64,000 bases of DNA from Bacteroidota bacterium (GTDB lineage: Bacteria > Bacteroidota > Bacteroidia > AKYH767-A > OLB10): the NCBI GenBank assembly GCA_016717325.1, contig JADKFV010000009.1:62001-126000 (forward strand), written 5' to 3'. Position numbers and translations under genes: made by a program. Of the stretch, positions 8,817 through 17,103 are shown in pieces; positions within the stretch are counted from its first letter, which is position 1, and every line of letters starts with the position of its first letter. Under the pieces are notes generated by a model. That model was not told the DNA's origin and searched no databases. It saw nothing but the letters and a program-made list of their open reading frames with translations.

Positions 8817-11620
8817 TCGCCATTGTTATTTGTAGTTGCAGGCATCACAGCATCTACTATTTGAGTATCGGTATTTTCGTTGCCAAAAATTTCGCAAATG
8901 ATTTCTGTATTTGGCAGCATCTTTTGCAATTTTGTAATTTCTTCGGGGCTCGTCACTTTATTGATGATCAACCGTTTTAGTTTTTTCAGGCTATACAATG
9001 GTGCAAGGTTTTCAATTTTATTTTCCGATAAATTCAGCTCGGTAAGATTTTGTAATTGAAACAGAAAACTTAAATCAGTCAAATTGTTATTACTGCAATC
9101 GAGTGACGTTAACTGATTTAGGCTAATTAAAAAATTCATCTTTTTGAGTCCACATCGCGATACCGAAAGCGATTGCAATTGTGAAAGACCATTCAAGTAC
9201 TCCCAATTTTGCACCCTGAAACAGCCCGTCATATCAAGTGATTGCAATGATGTCAAATTTTGAATGGCCTTAATATCTGTCAGGAATTCGTTTTGATTTA
9301 TGTTGAGGTATTTGAGCTGTGTGCTGTTTTGAATTCCATTCAATGTCCACAATTTGTTCGATGAAATGATAAGATTATTTAACGAGATAAACTTTTCTAT
9401 ACCATGCAAATCATCAATACGATTATTATTTATGTTCAAATAAGTGATGCCATCAAAAAAAGTTTGCTTATTCAACTCAGCCACATTGCTACTTGCTTTT
9501 GGAATATAAATCATATTGTTATTGCTAAGGTCAACTTCTTGCACATTGGGCAACAACAATAAATTATCAAGAACAAAATTCTTTTGAAGATTGAAACCAT
9601 TGTTGCTGAGGTCAATACTTTTTATGGATGGCATTAGTGGGAACTCGTATTCTTCTATACTCTTACAATTACGCAGCGCAACTTTTTCGAGCAACGGATA
9701 TTTATCCAGCGGTGGAATGTTTGCTAAATTATTCGAAGATAAATCAAGCTCACGTAACTTCGGAAATGTGGGCAGCCCTTTTAATTCGCGAGAATTAATT
9801 TCTATTGCTGTTAACTTTTCAATTGTATTCCACGAGGATAATTTGTGCAGCGGATAAATTTTGTTTGAAGAAATATTTAGCGTTTTTAATTTGGGTAACA
9901 ATGGAACCGAGGCAATGGTATCGAAATTGTTTTGAGCAATATTTAAATCTTCAACTTCAGTAAAATATTTTAACTCATCAATATTTTTAATTCTGTTTTT
10001 GCTTACATCCAGTTTGCCAATGTGCTTTATGTTTTTCAACGGCATAAGGCTTTCAATACTCCTGTTACTTATATCGATGGTGGTAATTTTCTTTTGACCG
10101 CCAAGCATAAACAGGGCATTGTACTGCTCGTGTTTCATTCCGCAAAACGATTGCCAGTCGTGGTTCTCCACATCATCAAGAAACGTATACAGCTTATAGT
10201 TAATTTCACTTTTAAAATTATCTCCCGGCAGATAAGCATAACTACTAAATCTGTTTGGCCGCTCATATTCTGAACTAAATGAAATCATATCATTTTCTTC
10301 TTCCGATGCTTTATTTTGAAGACTATCGTTCATCAATATTAAGTCGGGCAGGTTAATGTAACCCAATCCAATCAAGTAGTTTTTATCGATGGGTTTGTTT
10401 TTTTCTGTTGCAGTAGAAACATTAAACTTAGTTATTAGTAAATCCCAACTTACAAATGAACATGCAATTAAAAGAGCATAGCACCACCAACTATTTACAC
10501 GAAACAAATACCAATTGCTTTTTATATTTTTTATTTTTATAAAAGTTGTTACCAATCCTATTACACATAAAAACAAATAAACATAGACTCCAATGCGCTT
10601 GTAAGTGAGAAAATATTCTTCGATATAAATGTGATTGCGATAGGCGGTAGAGATTACCATGAAAATATTTTGTAAAACCCAGACAAAAGCAAGTATCCGC
10701 AGCGATTTATTTTTTTCGAAATAATTGAGTGCACCACGGAAGTAGAAAAGAATAATGGAGACGGCAAGTACGATCGAAGTGATAAGTGTTCCCGTGCCTT
10801 GATGTAAAAACGCTGCATAACTCATGCCTTGCGGCAATCCGCCTGTACCCCACAAATAAATAATGTCTAGAAGATTTACGGTTAGCAGTAATACATTGAG
10901 TAGGCCTAATAAAATTTGGCCCGAAATATTTTCGTATTCGATAGTAAACCCGTTACCAAAAAAACTTTTGTATACAGCATTTTCTTTTCTAAGATTATTG
11001 GCCGCTTGCTCATCGGCTGTTTGAAAAATATTTATTGTGCGGTGATAATAAAAACCATACAACAAAATGAAACCTATAATTACAAACCGAATGAAAGCAA
11101 GTGAAATAAAATCGAAATTTATTTTTTGTGTAAAATTGTAAAACACCGGATTGGAAGATTGATAAAGCAAAAAGAAAACGGTGACGATTAAAACAGGAAT
11201 AACAACCAGCAAAATTTTAATTGCCATGGGATGGCTTTTCTCAACTTCTACTTTTTTGCGCTCTGCATAATCCTTAAACATATATGCTATAGCACCCACA
11301 TAACTGTAAACAGCATATAGTAAACCTAACAGGATAGAGGTTTGCTGATTGAAACGTAAAGCCGACAAAATACTGAGCGAAATTACATTTGCTACAAAGC
11401 TTAAATAATTGCCATATACAAATACGGCAAAACCCGAGGCGATAGTGCATAGTGCAACTATATTCCACGTTTTGTTTTTTATCAACTCTTTGTTGCGAAC
11501 AAAAAGCATGATACACACGAAAACAGAAAATAGTAAAAAGTTGATACCGAAACTTTGCGCATAAAATAAAACACTATAAACAGCTAAAGAGAACAGGAGA
11601 ATCCAATCGTTTTTTTTCAT
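8813..11620 (-). CDS. DUF4173 membrane protein fused to a leucine-rich-repeat domain
   Basis: 935 aa from the ATG at 11620; an in-frame start at 11686 would overlap the upstream gene. Residues 1-430 contain about ten to twelve membrane helices and match the DUF4173 membrane family (ARKNEL-type start, then KYLVLLYQSSNPVF- and GMSYAAFLHQGTGTL-like segments; here GMSYAAFLHQGTGTLITSIV). A linker with SFCGMKHEQYNALFMLGG follows. Residues 515-900 carry about 17 leucine-rich repeats of the internalin/SDS22 spacing (LDVSKNRIKNIDEL, LNINNNRIDDLHGI, LDCSNNNLTDLSFL). DUF4173 proteins usually stop after the membrane part, so the LRR fusion is unusual. LRRs are ligand-binding surfaces, suggesting a membrane sensor or adhesion receptor. 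Ligand unknown. Confidence 0.8.
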   Translation of the reverse strand: MKKNDWILLFSLAVYSVLFYAQSFGINFLLFSVFVCIMLFVRNKELIKNKTWNIVALCTIASGFAVFVYGNYLSFVANVISLSILSALRFNQQTSILLGLLYAVYSYVGAIAYMFKDYAERKKVEVEKSHPMAIKILLVVIPVLIVTVFFLLYQSSNPVFYNFTQKINFDFISLAFIRFVIIGFILLYGFYYHRTINIFQTADEQAANNLRKENAVYKSFFGNGFTIEYENISGQILLGLLNVLLLTVNLLDIIYLWGTGGLPQGMSYAAFLHQGTGTLITSIVLAVSIILFYFRGALNYFEKNKSLRILAFVWVLQNIFMVISTAYRNHIYIEEYFLTYKRIGVYVYLFLCVIGLVTTFIKIKNIKSNWYLFRVNSWWCYALLIACSFVSWDLLITKFNVSTATEKNKPIDKNYLIGLGYINLPDLILMNDSLQNKASEEENDMISFSSEYERPNRFSSYAYLPGDNFKSEINYKLYTFLDDVENHDWQSFCGMKHEQYNALFMLGGQKKITTIDISNRSIESLMPLKNIKHIGKLDVSKNRIKNIDELKYFTEVEDLNIAQNNFDTIASVPLLPKLKTLNISSNKIYPLHKLSSWNTIEKLTAIEINSRELKGLPTFPKLRELDLSSNNLANIPPLDKYPLLEKVALRNCKSIEEYEFPLMPSIKSIDLSNNGFNLQKNFVLDNLLLLPNVQEVDLSNNNMIYIPKASSNVAELNKQTFFDGITYLNINNNRIDDLHGIEKFISLNNLIISSNKLWTLNGIQNSTQLKYLNINQNEFLTDIKAIQNLTSLQSLDMTGCFRVQNWEYLNGLSQLQSLSVSRCGLKKMNFLISLNQLTSLDCSNNNLTDLSFLFQLQNLTELNLSENKIENLAPLYSLKKLKRLIINKVTSPEEITKLQKMLPNTEIICEIFGNENTDTQIVDAVMPATTNNNGE

Positions 11621-11651
11621 AAATATATTTTTGAGATTTTTAGTTTGATTA

Positions 11652-12287
11652 TTATTCTGTTTGTGTTGTATTTGTAATAGGGGCATTTTGTTTTACTGTG
11701 TGCGATGTCTGGTTGCTGTTAGTATTGAAAAATGCTTTTCCATCATGTTGATTTATGTTGTTATATAGCCCAAATAGTGCAAGCACGAATATGATAATTG
11801 GGCTGTAAGCAAAAAGGATTATAGCTCTCAAAAATATTCTGCCGGCTATGGGCATGTTCAATGGCTCGAATAGAACAGTGAAATAGAACATCTTAAAAGT
11901 ACCAATTAGCAGGAACAAAGTGGCCGAGCAAAGTAATGCCAACTGCCACCAATAGGTAAAGCGCACACTGATGGTGTCGGGTTCTTTTTTATAAAATGGA
12001 TTATTGAAAATGAAACGATAATATAACATCAAAATTATTGAGGCACAAGCAAACCACAAAGTAGTTTTCATATCCATGGGCCTCTCAAACGAATCGGGAT
12101 GATGATAAGTAGAAGGAAGAGTATCTATAAAACAAAATACAGTGGCTAATACACAAAACATAGCCGGGATGGCTGCTACAATTGATACAACAGAATTGAT
12201 GTAACATAATATGCGACCGGCACGGATTTCATTTTTGAATGCGCGGTCAAATTTATTTTGTTGTGGGATGATTTCTTGTGATTCCAT
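11652..12287 (-). CDS. Four-helix membrane protein upstream of DUF4173-LRR
   Basis: 211 aa from the ATG at 12287 (MESQEIIPQQNKF); the longer frame from 12329 only adds sequence without a supporting signal. It has a short charged cytoplasmic start, four predicted membrane helices (about residues 25-50, 75-95, 110-130 and 150-175), and a Ser/Thr/Asn-rich C-terminal tail. It lies 31 bp upstream of the DUF4173-LRR start on the same strand. No family recognised. It resembles the 80-aa protein before it in having helices interrupted by a polar loop rich in D/S/T. Confidence 0.65.
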   Translation of the reverse strand: MESQEIIPQQNKFDRAFKNEIRAGRILCYINSVVSIVAAIPAMFCVLATVFCFIDTLPSTYHHPDSFERPMDMKTTLWFACASIILMLYYRFIFNNPFYKKEPDTISVRFTYWWQLALLCSATLFLLIGTFKMFYFTVLFEPLNMPIAGRIFLRAIILFAYSPIIIFVLALFGLYNNINQHDGKAFFNTNSNQTSHTVKQNAPITNTTQTE

Positions 12288-12379
12288 AATTTTATTCAGA
12301 GTGCTTTGAAATACAAAGTGAATGTTCAAAAATTAACGGAGCTTATGACTCCGATGTTGTGTTTGATTTTAAATTTTTA

Positions 12380-12622
12380 TTATTTGAGTGATGTTCTGCT
12401 TTCTACTGAAGTATTATTTGCCACCCAAAATAAAACAGTAAATGCAGAAACGAACGAAGGAAAAATTCCATATAAAGTATCGGTGACGCTATGCGATTGC
12501 CTGTCGACAGCAACAAACACGGTGACACAGAACGCAACAGTTAGCAGCAATAAAATTGCACCTACAATAGAAACAGGAACGAAAATCAATCCTACTTTTT
12601 TAAACCAATTGGAATTTTTCAT
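12380..12622 (-). CDS. Small two-helix membrane protein, first gene of operon
   Basis: 80 aa, MKNSNWFKKVG followed by two hydrophobic helices (about residues 10-35 and 50-70) and a basic end. Support comes from a good ATG, a basic N-terminus in front of the first helix (positive-inside rule), co-direction with three membrane genes, and a TACTTTTG promoter box 28 nt upstream. A 110-codon frame on the other strand overlaps it, but that one lacks composition typical of a protein. No family recognised. Confidence 0.55.
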   Translation of the reverse strand: MKNSNWFKKVGLIFVPVSIVGAILLLLTVAFCVTVFVAVDRQSHSVTDTLYGIFPSFVSAFTVLFWVANNTSVESRTSLK

Positions 12623-12649
12623 AATGAAGAAGTTTTAAATTGATAAAAA

Positions 12650-12657
12650 CAAAAGTA
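12650..12657 (-). promoter_or_regulatory. Candidate -7 promoter box for the DUF4173-LRR operon
   Basis: TACTTTTG on the minus strand fits the Bacteroidota -7 consensus TAnnTTTG and lies 28 nt before the ATG at 12622. A TTTG is found 15 nt further upstream, shorter than the usual 17-23 spacing, so only the -7 box is well supported. Confidence 0.4.
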
Positions 12658-12948
12658 CTTTGTGCTGCAAAGCAAATGAATTGTTTTTACTTTCCAAAAT
12701 ATTTTTTTAAAAATTTAACAACCGCTTCGCCTCCTGCTCATAGTTGCGACCCTAAAAAAAATCACAAGCTTTTGATAATGATTTGCCGGGGCAATTGATC
12801 AAGCTACATTCTTAAGTGCGGAATAGGGATCCAACCTTTTTTTTAAATTCAGATTTTTCCCCGAGCAATCAAAAAACTAATTGCCAAATAGTTTGTTGGT
12901 TAATAATTGCAAAAAATAATCTTTTCTTTGCAAGTGAAATTTAACAAT
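12658..12948. other. Intergenic region between membrane operon and paaA
   Basis: AT-rich, non-coding on both strands. It should hold the divergent promoters of the membrane operon and of paaA. I see no convincing TAnnTTTG box for paaA, no riboswitch-like conserved element and no strong hairpin. Confidence 0.4.
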
Positions 12949-13893
12949 ATGGAAGCCACAAAAATATTTACAGAATCAGATCGCGAAGAGCAATTTCTTG
13001 CACGAATTGATGCCGGTGAAATTATAGAACCAAAAGATTGGATGCCCGAAAAGTATCGCAAGCAATTGATACGCATGATGAGTCAGCATGCACACAGCGA
13101 AATAGTGGGGATGTTGCCCGAAGGAAACTGGATAACACGTGCACCAAGTTTGGCGCGCAAAGCATCGCTCATTGCAAAGGTGCAGGATGAAGCCGGACAT
13201 GGATTATACATTTATAGTGCAACCGAAACCTTGGGTATCGATCGTCAGGAATTGGTCGATCAGTTTTTGCATGGTAAAGCTAAATACTCTTCTATTTTTA
13301 ATTACCCCACACTTAACTGGGCCGATATTGGCGCTATAGGTTGGTTGGTAGATGGTGCAGCAATTGTAAACCAAACGGCTCTCGCCAAATGTTCGTATGG
13401 GCCATATGCACGTGCTATGGTGCGTATATGCAAAGAAGAAAATTTCCATCACAAACAAGGGTATCAGATATTGGCAATTATGATGCAGGGGTCGGCCGAG
13501 CAACGGCAAATGGTGCAAGATGCCATCAACCGTTTTTGGTGGCCATCACTCATGATGTTTGGCCCTAGCGATACCGATTCGCCAAACAGTGCCGAGCTGA
13601 TGCGATGGAAAGTAAAATTATATTCGAACGATGAGTTGCGCCAACGCTTTATAGATCGCACGGTACCACAAGCCGAAGCCATTGGTATAAAACTACCCGA
13701 TGATAAATTGAAATTCAACGAAACTACACGCCACTATGATTGGGGCGAAATAAATTGGGATGAATTTAAGCAAGTAGTAAGTGGTAATGGACCATGCAAC
13801 AAGCAACGTATGAAAGCCCGCAAAGATGCCGAAGTGAATGGTCATTGGGTACGCGAAGCTGCATCAGCTTACGCGGCAAAACATTATAATTAG
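12949..13893 (+). CDS. paaA: 1,2-phenylacetyl-CoA epoxidase, catalytic subunit PaaA
   Basis: 314 aa from the ATG at 12949, close to the 309-aa E. coli protein. Near-identity to the family runs through the whole chain: EPKDWMPEKYRKQLIRM, QHAHSEIVGMLPEGNWITRA, AKVQDEAGHGLYIYSA (diiron ligand region), KYSSIFNYPTLNWADIG, CKEENFHHKQGYQI (second ligand region), DAINRFWWPSLMMFGPSD. PaaA is the diiron oxygenase subunit that epoxidises the ring of phenylacetyl-CoA, acting with PaaB, C and E. Those genes normally follow at once; here only repeats and an opposite-strand gene follow, so the subunit must either be complemented elsewhere or be orphaned. Confidence 0.95.
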   Translation: MEATKIFTESDREEQFLARIDAGEIIEPKDWMPEKYRKQLIRMMSQHAHSEIVGMLPEGNWITRAPSLARKASLIAKVQDEAGHGLYIYSATETLGIDRQELVDQFLHGKAKYSSIFNYPTLNWADIGAIGWLVDGAAIVNQTALAKCSYGPYARAMVRICKEENFHHKQGYQILAIMMQGSAEQRQMVQDAINRFWWPSLMMFGPSDTDSPNSAELMRWKVKLYSNDELRQRFIDRTVPQAEAIGIKLPDDKLKFNETTRHYDWGEINWDEFKQVVSGNGPCNKQRMKARKDAEVNGHWVREAASAYAAKHYN

Positions 13894-14462
13894 TTATTTG
13901 GTTGTTATGTTATTGTGTTATTTGGTTATTGAGTTGTAGGTTGTTGTGTTATTGGTTATTATGTTATTGAGTTAATGGTTACTGTTTTTTTGCTCCGTCT
14001 TGATTGTAGAATAATAGATTATTAATTTCTATTTTGAATATTCTAAATTCACACACAGCTTTTTTAGCCCTATGCAACATTCAACTAACCCTGAAAGGAA
14101 TACGCGTATACTTAAAATAATTTAGTGTCGCTGAAATTTCCGTAAGCAGAACTAAATTTTGTAAGGATGGATTTCAATACATCCAATTGAGCCTTTGTAA
14201 GCCAATCCGCGCCAGCCATGGTTTGTGTCCCCACAAACCATTATCGCGATGCCGTTACTCTTTGCTTGGGAATTGTTTGTGAGGAAACAAACAAAGGCTT
14301 GCGCACTCTTGACCAATGACCCCTTCGACTTCGCTCAGGGTGACAATGACCAATGACTAATAATACGCAGAGATGCTTCGCAGTTCGAGAATCCCTTCGA
14401 CTTCGCTCAGGGTGACAAGACTCACTGTGACACTCAGCATGCCGAAGGCAACAACAAAATAA
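13894..14462. repeat. Dispersed repeat mosaic, site 2
   Basis: Non-coding. It begins with a low-complexity run built on GTTATTGGTTATTGAG, then two minus-strand copies of the dispersed core (near 14321-14342 and 14393-14414, seen as CCCTTCGACTTCGCTCAGGG) and one inverted copy of the AACAAACAATTCCC module (about 14265-14300). These are the same modules as at 2.1, 19.8 and 36.4 kb, here on the opposite strand. No transposase or target duplication is visible. Confidence 0.8.
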
Positions 14463-14637
14463 CCAATAACTATTTCACAATGACCAATGACAAGAATTGC
14501 CAAATGACTATCCTCAATAACCAATAACTATTTCACAATGACGAATGACAAGAATTGCCAAATGACTATCCTCAATAACCAATAACAAAACTCACAATGA
14601 CCAATTACAATTATTGCCAAATGACTATCCCCAACAA
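14463..14637. repeat. 58-bp tandem repeat, three copies
   Basis: Three head-to-tail units starting at 14463, 14521 and 14579, each beginning CCAATAAC and containing TGCCAAATGACTATCC. Copies 1 and 2 are almost identical; copy 3 has several changes. The array runs right up to the stop codon of the minus-strand gene at 14639, whose last codons (VNRLLGY) are written in similar AATAACC sequence. Confidence 0.85.
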
Positions 14638-14638
14638 C

Positions 14639-16900
14639 TCAATAACCTAATAACCTATTAACATCTCTCCGATTATCCTCACTCAGCATTTCATTATTTT
14701 GTATAGAACTTAAGTATTTTTTTGCGGCTGTTGAATCACCGGTTTTGTATAAAGCAAATCCAAGATTCATTATGTTGACAGGGTTTTGCGATTCGTTGTT
14801 GTAAGCCATTTTGCAATATTTCAATTCGAGGTTTTGCATTTCTATTTTACGGTCGGGAAATTTATCGGCAATAGCACGACTACATTCTATGGCATTGCTT
14901 ATCGCATTGGCATCATCACTTTTAAGTTCTATTGCTTTGCCAAAGGTTTGTAGCGCATCGTTATAATTCTGCAAATAAAATTGCGATGTTCCAAGACCCA
15001 CCATAGCCTCGAAGTTTTTGTTGTTGAATTGCAATGCTGTATTATATGCACCTGCAGCCTGCATCAAAAAGTCGCTTTTTTGTTTTGGGTCGGCAATAAA
15101 AATGGCACGCCTGGCAAACAAATTGCCCAGGGCACATTGAGTTTTATCTTTTTCGTCAGGATATTTTACTAACGCTTTCTGTATACGTTGCTCCGCTAAA
15201 TCTATACGGCCCACATTGATGTAATATTGTGCTGCAATTAATTCGGAATTGCTGTTTTGAAATGTGTTGCTGCTATACAGTGGGTTTAATGCCAGATTTA
15301 TAAACTTCGATAAAGCATTTTGTTTTACATCGGTACAATAATTAAAAATATCGGCACGCGAAAAGGCATCTGTTTTTTCGTACACTGCCGCAACCTGATC
15401 AACATAAGTGCAGGCATAAATACTATCGTTGTATAAATAGGCATGGAGCACATCGTGTTGTGTTCGTTGCAAAACCACATAGTCGAAATGCTGAATTCTA
15501 TCTATATTCAAAAAGTATTTATAATCATTCACAGTACGCAAATAGTCATTAAAAAAATCGGAGGTAAACACATCCAAATCGCGAAGGTCGATATACGTTT
15601 TGAAATTGGGTTGAAGCCGCCACATCAAATACGAAGATGTGAGATAGTCGGAAAAGCATTTTTTATTTTGCAACCCTTTTTGTTCAATGTGCTGTGCAAC
15701 GCCCTGTGGATGCATGTTACAAGGAATTCCCAAACCAAAACTATCGCGGCTATTTGTTATTTTGTAATATTGATTGCTCACCACTGCAACATACATAGCC
15801 AAGCCCGTGAACAAAGCAACATAGTAAGCAGGCAAGAGTAAAGTTTTTTTGCGAAGCATAATTTGTTGTATCACCAATTGAAAAAAGTAAACCCAAACAG
15901 GAAATAAAATAAAGGACAGAAAAGCCAAATTACGAAAGGCGGTATAGGCCAAAAAACAAAACGCAGCTATGGTGAGTAAATAACTCACACCAAAATGTGC
16001 AAACAAATCAACCGTTGATGTTTTCTTTTTTAGAATTATTTTCCTGATTAGTAAAACCAACAACAATAAAATTGCAATGCCAACAATATAAATTTCTTTT
16101 GTCCAGGATGATAACTCACTTAATGATGAAAGTTCGGTTGTATATTTATTTTGCTGCACCTGAGAAAATATTTCGAATGGGCTTGCCAATAATTTTATGC
16201 CATTGGGATTAATAATAATGGCAGCAATGGATAAAAATAAAATGCCACACAATTTGCAAATGTCCCGTGATAGGATTAACGTGGTGAAGAATTTTTTCTG
16301 CAATAATATTCCGGCAACGTAAATAGCAAGGATAACAATACCGGTTCCAAATGCCTCGTGCATATTGGCCCACAAACACTGTAAGGGAATAAGTGCATAA
16401 ATAATTTTTGATGCAGGAGTGTGCCGCCATTTCTCTAAAATATAAATAAACACAATAGTAAATAAGTGACTAAACATTTCGGGCCGGCCTATCATGCGAT
16501 ATTCAGATGATAGCACAACCAACAACACTGCAAAAATTATAGCGATGGATTGTTGTACAAAAGATTGAAATGTATTTAACAGCCTCGAAATTTTTAGTAG
16601 AAAAAAAAGTACAAGCAAATTAACGCAAGCCTGTATCAAGTATAAATTTTCAACTCCTGCAAGCTTTGTAAACAATGCTGCCATCACTTCGAAACCCCAT
16701 TTGATATTAACCCAAGGCGTGCCATTTGCCGTAAACGAAAACGTATCGACATGCGGTACTTGACCATTTGCAATTATCCATTCACCGGTGCGGAGTTGCC
16801 ACCACAAATCGGGCTCGCGAAATAATTTTATACCCAATGCAAAAAAAATCAGGTAGCAAACCGCTAAAGCCATTGTATACAAAATACGTTTGTCTTTCAT
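14639..16900 (-). CDS. Large polytopic membrane protein with C-terminal TPRs
   Basis: 753 aa. Residues 1-370 contain about ten membrane helices with an early periplasmic motif FREPDLWWQLRTGEWI and WVNIKWGFEVMAAL, as in membrane glycosyltransferase-like proteins of the PMT/ArnT clan. Residues 380-530 form a soluble domain (CFSDYLTSSYLMWRLQPNFK). Residues 540-750 carry TPRs (ARRAIF, FEAMVGLGTSQFYLQNYNDAL, VNIMNLGFALYKTGD). Role in transfer of a lipid-linked sugar is possible, but the catalytic acidic motif is not clear. The 3' end abuts a tandem repeat array. Monocistronic, convergent with paaA. Confidence 0.75.
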   Translation of the reverse strand: MKDKRILYTMALAVCYLIFFALGIKLFREPDLWWQLRTGEWIIANGQVPHVDTFSFTANGTPWVNIKWGFEVMAALFTKLAGVENLYLIQACVNLLVLFFLLKISRLLNTFQSFVQQSIAIIFAVLLVVLSSEYRMIGRPEMFSHLFTIVFIYILEKWRHTPASKIIYALIPLQCLWANMHEAFGTGIVILAIYVAGILLQKKFFTTLILSRDICKLCGILFLSIAAIIINPNGIKLLASPFEIFSQVQQNKYTTELSSLSELSSWTKEIYIVGIAILLLLVLLIRKIILKKKTSTVDLFAHFGVSYLLTIAAFCFLAYTAFRNLAFLSFILFPVWVYFFQLVIQQIMLRKKTLLLPAYYVALFTGLAMYVAVVSNQYYKITNSRDSFGLGIPCNMHPQGVAQHIEQKGLQNKKCFSDYLTSSYLMWRLQPNFKTYIDLRDLDVFTSDFFNDYLRTVNDYKYFLNIDRIQHFDYVVLQRTQHDVLHAYLYNDSIYACTYVDQVAAVYEKTDAFSRADIFNYCTDVKQNALSKFINLALNPLYSSNTFQNSNSELIAAQYYINVGRIDLAEQRIQKALVKYPDEKDKTQCALGNLFARRAIFIADPKQKSDFLMQAAGAYNTALQFNNKNFEAMVGLGTSQFYLQNYNDALQTFGKAIELKSDDANAISNAIECSRAIADKFPDRKIEMQNLELKYCKMAYNNESQNPVNIMNLGFALYKTGDSTAAKKYLSSIQNNEMLSEDNRRDVNRLLGY

Positions 16901-17045
16901 ATGAATAAAATGGAGTGGCTATATTAGGAATAAAGCATTGGTTGCACAAACCGGATAAAATTAATTTTAAACAAGACGATTTCCATTTTTGTATTTCGGA
17001 TAATAATTTGACAAGACTATTACAATGGCCTAAAGTATTATAGTG

Positions 17046-17053
17046 TATATTTG
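17046..17053 (+). promoter_or_regulatory. Candidate -7 promoter box for the T9SS gene at 17104
   Basis: TATATTTG matches TAnnTTTG and sits 51 nt before the ATG at 17104. No TTG at the proper distance upstream is seen. Confidence 0.35.
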
Positions 17054-17103
17054 AAAGCACAAATTACCCGTAATCGAATTCGCACTTTAATTTTTTCTAT
17101 GCA

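Noticed and set aside
12306..12638. A 110-codon plus-strand frame opposite the 80-aa membrane protein
   Set aside because: The opposite strand has the better signal (basic start, two helices, promoter box, operon context).
14263..14637. A possible CRISPR array
   Set aside because: The units are directly adjacent 58-bp tandem copies without spacers, and no cas genes are present.
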